DNA of 64,000 bases from Cladobotryum mycophilum. Taxonomy: Eukaryota > Ascomycota > Sordariomycetes > Hypocreales > Hypocreaceae. The notes beneath the pieces were generated by a model that made no database searches, was not told the origin of the DNA, and saw nothing but the letters and a program-made list of their open reading frames with translations. The first letter of the stretch is position 1, and every line of letters begins with the position of its first letter. The DNA is taken from NCBI GenBank assembly GCA_036429605.1, contig CM071589.1, positions 3,224,001-3,288,000 of the forward strand, read 5' to 3'. The translations under genes were made by a program, and so were the position numbers. Positions 57,001-64,000 of this stretch are shown piece after piece.

Positions 57001-58925
57001 AGGTTGGTTCTGCTGGATTGTTCTAGCAGGACTGTTTGCTGCCTTCGCGGTGGGCGATCTGGCTCGCTCTTGGTGGGTAAAACTCTGGACAGAAGGCCAA
57101 TCTGAGATGCACGCAAACTTTAGTTCTGGAAAAGAGGAACATGGTTTCGTTTATTCCCTAACGTTGCAGCATGGGCCATTCCATGTCGCTCCCGGGCCTT
57201 TTACTGTCGAGTCCAGCAAACACAGCCTGTCCTTCTATCTTTGGGTTTATATCGCACTCTCATTTGCTAGTGCTGTTATTGGAACGCTTCGTTTCGTCTG
57301 GGCATTTATGATGAGTCTTATGGCTAGCAAGGCGCTGTTCAAGGAGATTCTATTTACTGTTCTTCGAACACCTCTCCGATGGGTTGATACAGTTCCCGTT
57401 GGTCGTATCCTTAACCGACTTACAGCAGACTTTGAGGTTATCGACAGCCGTCTCAACATGCACATATCTATGCTTCTATGGCGATTGCTTGGTCTCGTTA
57501 GTGTTTGTGCCGCTGCTGCCTTCATCTCGCCATCCATTCTCCCAATTGCCTTTGTACTCCTTATTTTGGCCGCCTTGGTTGGCAAGCAGTATTTGGCTGC
57601 TGCCAGACCAATCAAGAGATTGGAGAGCACTTCAAAATCACCCGTATTCGAACAATTCAATGCAACACTTACCGGTATCGCGACCATTAGATCGTTTCAC
57701 AAGACTGAGGTGTACGTGGACCGCATGTATGCTCATTTGGATGCATGGGATGCCGTTACAATGTTCAACTCGGTTTTCATTCGCTGGATGAGCATTCGCA
57801 TGGTTCTGCTTGGCTCGATTTTCACCTCGATTGTCGGTGTTATTATCGCTGTTTCCCCATCCATTGACGCAGCTTTGGCCGGGTTCACCCTTTCCTTCGC
57901 CCTCGACTTTGCTGGTAATATTCTCATGACACTCTGGAGTTACACAAGTGCAGAATTGGATATGAACGCAACTGAGCGTGTGATGGAGTACTCGGAGCTC
58001 CAGACAGAGCCTTTAGAGGGTGGAAAGGCCCCCGAGACGTGGCCAACTTCTGGTAATATCGAGGTGAAGGATCTTGTGGTGGGATATGTTGAGGATTCGC
58101 CTCCTGTCTTGAGGGGTATTTCGTTCAATGTGAAGGACAACGAGAGAATTGGAGTAATTGGACGCACTGGTGCTGGAAAATCCTCTCTTACCTTGGCCCT
58201 TTTCCGATTTTTGGAGGCTCGATCCGGCCAGATCTTCATCGATGGCGTAGATATTTCTACGATTGATCTCCACAGCTTGCGCTCGCGCTTGGCTATCATT
58301 CCTCAGGTAAGGACCGTTCTATCAAGCTCAACTGATTAGTAACTAACAAAGGAATGTAAAGGACCCTGTACTTTTCTCTGGCACTGTGAGGAGCAATCTA
58401 GACCCATTTAATGATCGTACAGACGAAGAACTCCGAGACTCTCTTCGACGTGTCCACCTCGTCGAATCTGAGTTGGTATCGCTGAACAGCGAGCCTTCCT
58501 CAGCATCGGCATCGACTCTCACTCCCGGAAATCTCAATATCTTCCGCGACCTCTCTAGCGGAATCGCTGAATCAGGAGGTAACCTATCTCAAGGACAGCG
58601 TCAACTCCTCTGTATGGCTCGCGCTATCGTCTCCCGTCCCAAGATCATGATCCTCGACGAAGCTACTTCCGCTGTCGACATGGCTACGGATACGCTCATC
58701 CAACGCAGCATTCGCGAGGAATTCACCGACAGTACGCTCGTCGTTATTGCTCATCGTCTCAGCACCATTGCGGACTTTGACCGGATCCTTGTTCTGAGCG
58801 AAGGTGCCGTCGCAGAGTTTGGCACGCCAAAGGAGCTGTGGAGCAAAGAAGATGGGTTGTTTAGAGATATGTGTGAGAGTAGTGGTGAGAAGGATAAGTT
58901 AAGAGAGACCATTTTGGGTAAATAA
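54042..58925 (+). CDS. Full-length ABCC (MRP-type) ABC transporter, with one frame break
   Basis: Four exons (54042-54398, 54465-55114, 55175-58306, 58362-58925) give about 1567 residues after correction of one base. The start is the ATG at 54042 in CCAACATGG. The frame is open further upstream but has no ATG there. An N-terminal membrane domain (TMD0) precedes two half-transporters. NBD1 has Walker A GKTGTGKS near 659, LSGGQ near 770 and Walker B ILIMDD near 790. NBD2 has GRTGAGKS near 1332, LSQGQ near 1455 and IMILDEATSAVD. NBD1 has Asp in place of the catalytic Glu after Walker B, as is usual in ABCC proteins. This fits the vacuolar or plasma-membrane exporters of conjugates and bile acids (Ybt1/Ycf1-like), but the substrate is unknown. 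The frame breaks at the C5 run 54661-54665, where one more C restores AIACVTLPRRPDVFYNGH. Introns are 55-66 bp. Confidence 0.92.
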
Positions 58926-59329
58926 GTAAAACAAAAGCATAAAAAGTAAAGCGAATGGGATTTGGATATGGCATATAAGCAACATGCGTGGATTGGAGTA
59001 TATGACTTGGGATATCTCATATTGTGAAAGGTTGTCTAATGATTAGACGGAAAATAAAATTCCTCGTGTATTCTTCATCTCAATTTCTGTCTCGTCATAT
59101 GCTAAGGAAAATAAAAACAAATCTGGATTTTTCTTAATATGCCAAATAAACCAGAAAAGACTGGCCCGACCCGAACCAAGCCCAACAACCCATATCCAAA
59201 GACCCAGAAGAAGACACAAGACTAAAGAGACATGGGGGAATGGCTCCCATTAACCCCTCTATACAGTGACATCAAATCATTCGTTAAATCGTAATCCCAC
59301 CGACCTCCCTTTCTTGTGGTGTCTCATAC
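58926..59329. other. Convergent 3' flanks of the ABCC and AAA genes
   Basis: The 404 bp are A/T-rich and hold two 3' UTRs. No gene is visible. Confidence 0.75.
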
Positions 59330-61837
59330 TCAACACTCTCGCTCCATTTGTTCTTCCTCATCTTCATCAAGATCTCCATCGTAGTCATCGATATCAGTAT
59401 CAGCAGTGGAAGAGTTCTTGATATAATCCTTGAATCCCTTGCTCATCTTAACCACGGCGCGGAGGTGCTTCTCCTGCAGCACCACGGTCTGGAGATTTTC
59501 ATCCTGGGCCTCGCTCTCGGCTAGAGCAAGGGCAGTCTGCATGGCGTTACGGATCTCGCGGCCGTTCCACTTGAGGGCCTTGACGTCGGAATTCCCCCAG
59601 ACATATTGGCGTGCGGTGCCGCCGACGCACACCTTACCCTGCGAGTCACGACTGAGACGGTCAAAGTTGTGAGACCAGATGCGCTCGCGGTCCTCGTCGC
59701 GTAAGTTCTTGTAGTGTAGTGCGACGTGGATACGGCTGAGGAAGGCTGTGTCAAAGGTCTTGACGCGGTTGGTGGTGAGGAAGAGGACGCCACGGTAGTA
59801 CTCGAGAGCACGGAGGAAGACTGACACGAGGCCGTTGCGGGAGATGTTTCTGGCACGGCGGCGCTCGAGGTAGACGTCTGCCTCGTCAAGGAGAACGAGA
59901 GCGCCGTAGCGTTGGCCAAGTTCAAGGAAGTAACTAAGGTTACCCTCCACCCGGAATGAGTCGGTGCTCAGGTCACCACTGGTGAGGGAGATCAGGGGAC
60001 GGTTGGCCAGTTCGGCGATGCACTCAGCAGTGCAAGTTTTGCCGACACCGGGCGCGCCGTGAAGGAGGAAGATGCGACCTTCACCCTTGTTACGGACAAA
60101 GTCATTGCCCCAAGGGGTGACTTCGCCGTCAATACCAGTAGCAAACTGGCCGATGAGGGCTTTGACGGTCAGCTTGATATCGTCCTCCAGGACAAGGTAT
60201 TTGAAAGCTTCCTTGTCGGGCTTGACAGGGCTGAGATTGGCAACATGTAGATTACCCCATCGACGGGTGCCAAGGATGAATCCCGGAATGGTCTTGCTGA
60301 GAACGAGATAGAATAGCTCGTTGTTGGGAGGGGAGTCGGAAAGAGGATTTAAATCCTCGAAGCCAACATATTTGTTGTCATTGCCCTTGGGACGATTTTC
60401 CATGCAAATGGTGCATCCGCATCGAGGGAGAGTCTTTGGGAGATGATCCTTGGGTGGCACACCTTGCAATGCGCGACGGCGGCCAGGATATCGTCTACCG
60501 TCCAGATCAGGAGCCAGGTCATAGTATTTGTCGAAACCTGAGGCATCGCAAATAACTCGACCGCACATGAAGCCAGTCGGACCGCCTGGCTGTCTGTTGC
60601 CCGATCCCGAGGTGACCAGAAGACCATCATACTCCATGTACGTGGGACGCTTCAAGAGATCCCAGTACAGCTTTCCTTCCTCAATCAACTTGGTGTGCAT
60701 GGGCCGACCGCCCTGAGCGGCGAGATCGTCGACCCAAAACGCGGCGGGGATAACAGGCAGAGTGCTAATAGCTTGCTCACCAAGCCATGGGGAGACGCCA
60801 CAACTCTCCATAAAGCGGCCAACTTTGGTGCCATTGGACTCCAAGAGCCAGCAGGTGATTCGGTAGCTGTCGTGGTTGGCATGGGCACGGCTGCCGATAT
60901 TGACGCTACTGATGACGTAGGGGGTCCAAATGTCATATCTCTTAGTGTAGATGACTTCGCCGGGTTTGAGAAGCAACCAGAAGTAGTCGAAGGTAGCCAT
61001 GGGAGTCTCGAGTTTGTGACGCTCCTCTTCCCTGCTGAGCTCTGCTCCGAGATTCTCCTCGAGGAACTTGAGGAGGATGTCAATATGCTTGGAAGTGGTT
61101 TCAACATATTCAGGACTGTGGACAGATGGCTGGTTGGTGCGGTACTCAGCAAGCTCCTGGCGATGGTGATAGAGCATGCGATATGGCGCGCTGACCTGAA
61201 TTGTTTTGCCGTTGAGGCTGCTGCTGGGGTAGTAGGATATCACAGCTCGCAGAGCGTTGACGAGATGCTCTGAGTAGATGATCATGAAGGGGACTTCAGC
61301 CTGAGGAAGACCTGGGCCATCGATGTACACTTGCTCCTCATCGGTGACGTAGCCATCACTGCGGTAGTCGACGTTGTCGAAAGCAGCAGTAATAGGTCGG
61401 TCTTGCTGAGCAACAGAACGGCGAGGGGCGTTGTATCGCCTATAGTCGTCGGTTCGACCATCAATGCAAACAGTGGTGACAATCTCGAGCACTGGTCGCG
61501 CGAGAGTCTCATCATCCTCGCCAGAATCGTCTTGCTGAATCTCAAAGCTTGTGACATTCGTAAACGGCTTCTGACTTCGAGAACCTGCGTATGGTTAGTT
61601 TAAGTGGGTGGGTTAGGTGGGTTAGGGGGAGTTAATCAACTTACGACCAAGGAAGCGCCTGTTCAAACCAACATGGTTGAGGGTATAGACGACATCAGGG
61701 ATCTCGCCGTCGACCTCGTAACCGTCGACCTTGGAGGGTTTGGGGAGACTGCTTCGGGTACCCAATTCCTCATAGCCATCATCAGAGAGATTGTCCTGAA
61801 TGACGTAAGGTCTGGGGGGAGGGGGAGGTAGAGGCAT
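59330..61837 (-). CDS. AAA+ ATPase with a long fungal-specific N-terminal region
   Basis: Two exons (61837-61645, 61584-59330) give 815 residues. The 60-bp intron has a GTAAGT donor and a CTAAC branch site. The start MPLPPPPPRPYVIQDNLSDDGYEELG is the only ATG before conserved sequence. Residues 100-480 form a large region with PFMIIYSEHLVNALRAVISYYP and TFDYFWLLLKPGEVIYTK, which resembles the N-terminal domain found with many fungal AAA proteins of unknown role (DUF7025 type). A Cys cluster CGCTICMENRP may bind metal. The AAA module has Walker A GAPGVGKT near 574, Walker B LVLLDEADVYLE, sensor TTNR and an arginine-finger candidate in FLSRIHVAL. The C-terminal tail is strongly acidic. All ATPase motifs are intact. 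The substrate is unknown. Confidence 0.88.
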
Positions 61838-63046
61838 GATGGAAATGAGGTGGTGATAAATGTGGGTATAACAATGAAGAAAAGAAGAAGAAGAAGACGG
61901 GGCTTGGTAATGTTGTTTAAAGTATGCCGCCTTTATTATTGTTGTTGTTGTTGTTGTCACAAGAGAATGTTCGCCTTTAAGATGGCATGGACGACCATCT
62001 TATACGTAATGCATGGCTTCATACTTCATGCATAAAGAAGCCAATGAATAGAGATTACTCACTTTACCAATGACAAGGCAGCACCCCGAAGGCAGCAGCA
62101 GCACCCAAAAGCTCCATATTGACGCTCGCTGGGTTGGACTGGCGACTGACTGGTGGTACTAGAGGGCTGTCTGCCTGGCGTAGAGCCAACAGCCATTGGC
62201 GTACTCTTCCAGCAAATAGTTGCATTGAGATGCATATTGCACACGGGCGAACGTATCACAGCCTCTAGATTCTTGACTTGCAGCACAGCCGCACGGGTCT
62301 TTGCTTCATGGTTGATTTGATTTGACTGTTGGTTGCGCCGCCAGCGAAAAGAAAAGAGGGGGTGAGTGAAAGATCGAGACTAGAGGAGGCTGAAGGCTGC
62401 AGTGCTGGTTGGCTCACTCTAAGTGCCGGGGCGATTTGGGTAGCATCCATGGATCCTAGGCTTCTTAGACAACTAGATATGCAGCCGCTTCATTGAATTA
62501 TTGATGTTGCCGAGACCAACAGTTTTCGTGTAGCATCTTGTCATGGGAAAATCTCGTCAATGACGTGACCAAGGTCGTCGGTGTATCTAGAAGGAACATG
62601 GTTGAGTGAATGGCACTAAGTTGCTAAAGCCATACATGCAAGTACCCCATACCTTCGACACAGCCAGCAAAGAAGGCTCCAGCTAAACATACTCATCGTC
62701 CTTTCAGTGTAACAGACCAACCAGATTGTAGCTTTAATCCCACCAGCGCCCAAGTAACATGGACGATATCATCGTCTCATACGTGGGTGTGTGTGTATGT
62801 GTGTGTATGTCTTGCGGAAGTAGGACGACCATCTAATATCTATGTACGGCGTCACATCCCATGGATTTTGAACCTTTATTTCAACAATACCTGCCCAAGA
62901 AACACCGCTTATACGCCTTGATAACGATACCAACAACGCCAGCCTTTCAAACCCAGCCCAGTGTCCCACTTGGGTTGACATTTGCCATGCCCTAATTGCC
63001 TGCATCTAGGTTGCCTGCATATCGTGCACCTCCCGTCGTCGATCCG
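61838..63046. other. Region between the AAA gene and ATG6
   Basis: Both neighbours are on the minus strand, so this holds the AAA promoter and the ATG6 3' UTR. A (TTG)n tract lies at 61939-61957 and GT-rich repeats lie near 62786-62812. No gene is supported. Confidence 0.65.
61939..61957. repeat. (TTG)6 microsatellite
   Basis: About six units in the presumed 5' region of the AAA gene. Confidence 0.9.
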
Positions 63047-64000
63047 TCACCCGTTGTTGTTTCTGGCACTGGAGCTTACGTTGCTTGCATGCGCCAATAG
63101 GAATTTGCAGCATGTTAATGTCAGCTTGCATGCCTTGGTCCATCCATCATCCTGTGCGATGCCCAATTTGATGCTCGTGTCGCCTATCTTGTCGCTCTCT
63201 ATCCTGTAAGGAAGAGTAAGGGGCGCGCCTGTACACTCCGTCTGCTGATGAACAAAGATACCCAGTTGGCGGACCAGCTCCAGGAAAGCAACCATGGCGT
63301 TGTCGAACTTGCGGTGCATAAACGTCAACCCCAGCGGCATGTCCCCGGAACTATACAGCTCCAGAACTTGCTTCTTGGGAGGGGGATGCATGGCGCGTGA
63401 CCCCAGTCTGCTGGAAGCCGGGCCAACGTCGTATCGGATGATCTTGGAGGTGCTTCCCATAGGCTGTGGATCATAACCCTGGAACTTGTAGCCTAACTTC
63501 TCTGCAACCGTCACAAGCAGCAGGAGAGCGTGGCCCCAGGCTGCGTTGATTTCGGGCCAGTCTACGGGCTTGTTCGATAACCGGCCCAGCCGAAGCCCGT
63601 TAATGGTTGCAAAACTGCCATCGTGGCTAATGCAAAACGTATCGTTGTAGACATTGGAACGTTGCAGCTTCTCGAGCAGCTGTGAGTCGTTGCTAAACTT
63701 GGTGTTTATGCTGTCTCGCTCCGATTGGAACTCGGCCATTTTCGTAGCGAAAGCATTCCTCTCCCTCCAAAATTTCTCCTCATCCTTGTCGAGCTGTCGC
63801 GATTCCTCCTCCAGGGCTAGAATCTCACTATCAAGAGCCTCCTTCTCAGCCTCCAATTTCTTGAGCTCCTCCATAGCAGCAGCCGTATCTTTCCCAGCCT
63901 TCTTGAGTGCTTCTTTCCAAGCTTTGGCATCCTCTTCGCTAGGCTGACTAGCCTGTATATCTTTTAGATGGTTCACATATGCATCTCTCTCCCTGGAGGC
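63047..64000 (-). CDS. ATG6: Atg6/Vps30 (Beclin 1) family protein, C-terminal 317 residues
   Basis: The frame is open to the window edge, so the N-terminus lies beyond 64000. The visible part starts in a charged coiled coil (about 100 residues, EELKKLEAEKEALDSEILAL). It then gives the conserved C-terminal domain with YNDTFCISHDGSFATINGLRLGRL, WPEINAAWGHALLLLVTVAEKL and DTSIKLGIAQDDGWTKACKLTLTCCKFLLAHA. Atg6 is a shared subunit of both class III phosphatidylinositol 3-kinase complexes, where it works with Vps34 and Vps15. These act in autophagosome formation and in vacuolar sorting. The C-terminal domain contacts membrane through an exposed aromatic loop in the family. No intron or break is seen in this part. 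Confidence 0.95.
   Translation of the reverse strand, partial: ASRERDAYVNHLKDIQASQPSEEDAKAWKEALKKAGKDTAAAMEELKKLEAEKEALDSEILALEEESRQLDKDEEKFWRERNAFATKMAEFQSERDSINTKFSNDSQLLEKLQRSNVYNDTFCISHDGSFATINGLRLGRLSNKPVDWPEINAAWGHALLLLVTVAEKLGYKFQGYDPQPMGSTSKIIRYDVGPASSRLGSRAMHPPPKKQVLELYSSGDMPLGLTFMHRKFDNAMVAFLELVRQLGIFVHQQTECTGAPLTLPYRIESDKIGDTSIKLGIAQDDGWTKACKLTLTCCKFLLAHASNVSSSARNNNG

Overview
The window is nuclear DNA from a filamentous ascomycete, most likely a sordariomycete. Coding genes carry short introns of about 45-100 bp with GTAAGT-like donors and CTAAC/CTGAC branch sites. The gene set includes a LaeA-like methyltransferase, ATG6, PEX13, RCF2 and CDC20/Slp1. The order Hypocreales is a guess from protein style, not shown by the sequence. 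I found no bacterial-type operon, CRISPR array, tRNA, rRNA or intact transposon.

Layout. 1-107: last residues of ATP synthase subunit g. 3171-4470 (-): LaeA-like methyltransferase with six exons. 4.5-15.06 kb: a 10.6 kb stretch without a supportable gene, rich in microsatellites. 15.07-17.06 kb (-): TFIIA large subunit with a 745-bp intron. 18.3-20.1 kb (-): CDC20/Slp1-type APC/C activator. 20.9-23.3 kb (+): kelch-BTB protein. 24.8-27.4 kb (-): Sfp1-type C2H2 factor. 27.4-36.8 kb: second gene desert, ending in a very long ATG-free leader. 36.8-37.6 kb (+): RCF2. 38.0-39.5 kb (-): kelch protein. 40.4-42.8 kb (+): DUS3. 43.4-44.8 kb (-): PEX13. 46.2-47.7 kb (+): stand-alone LigD-type phosphoesterase-domain protein with an in-frame stop. 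48.1-50.4 kb (-): CAF-1 p60 subunit. 50.4-54.0 kb: intergenic. 54.0-58.9 kb (+): full-length ABCC transporter. 59.3-61.8 kb (-): AAA+ ATPase with a long fungal N-terminal region. 63.05 kb to the end (-): C-terminal part of Atg6/Vps30.

The genes are mostly housekeeping and do not form one pathway. They cover respiration (subunit g, RCF2), transcription (TFIIA, Sfp1), the cell cycle (CDC20), chromatin (CAF-1), tRNA modification (DUS3), peroxisomes (PEX13) and autophagy (Atg6). Only the LaeA-like gene points to secondary metabolism and development, and no biosynthetic genes lie beside it.

The main non-routine signals are these. (1) Frame breaks lie at C or G runs in the otherwise well-conserved DUS3 (twice), CAF-1 p60 and ABCC genes, with a probable further break in the Sfp1-type gene. 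This pattern suggests homopolymer under-calling in the assembly rather than gene decay. (2) The phosphoesterase-domain gene has a TAA where the conserved reading frame suggests TGG. (3) Several genes have 300-750 nt upstream of the start with no ATG at all on the sense strand. (4) The 9-mer TACGGAGTA recurs seven times, only between genes. I did not find evidence for a new multi-gene system.
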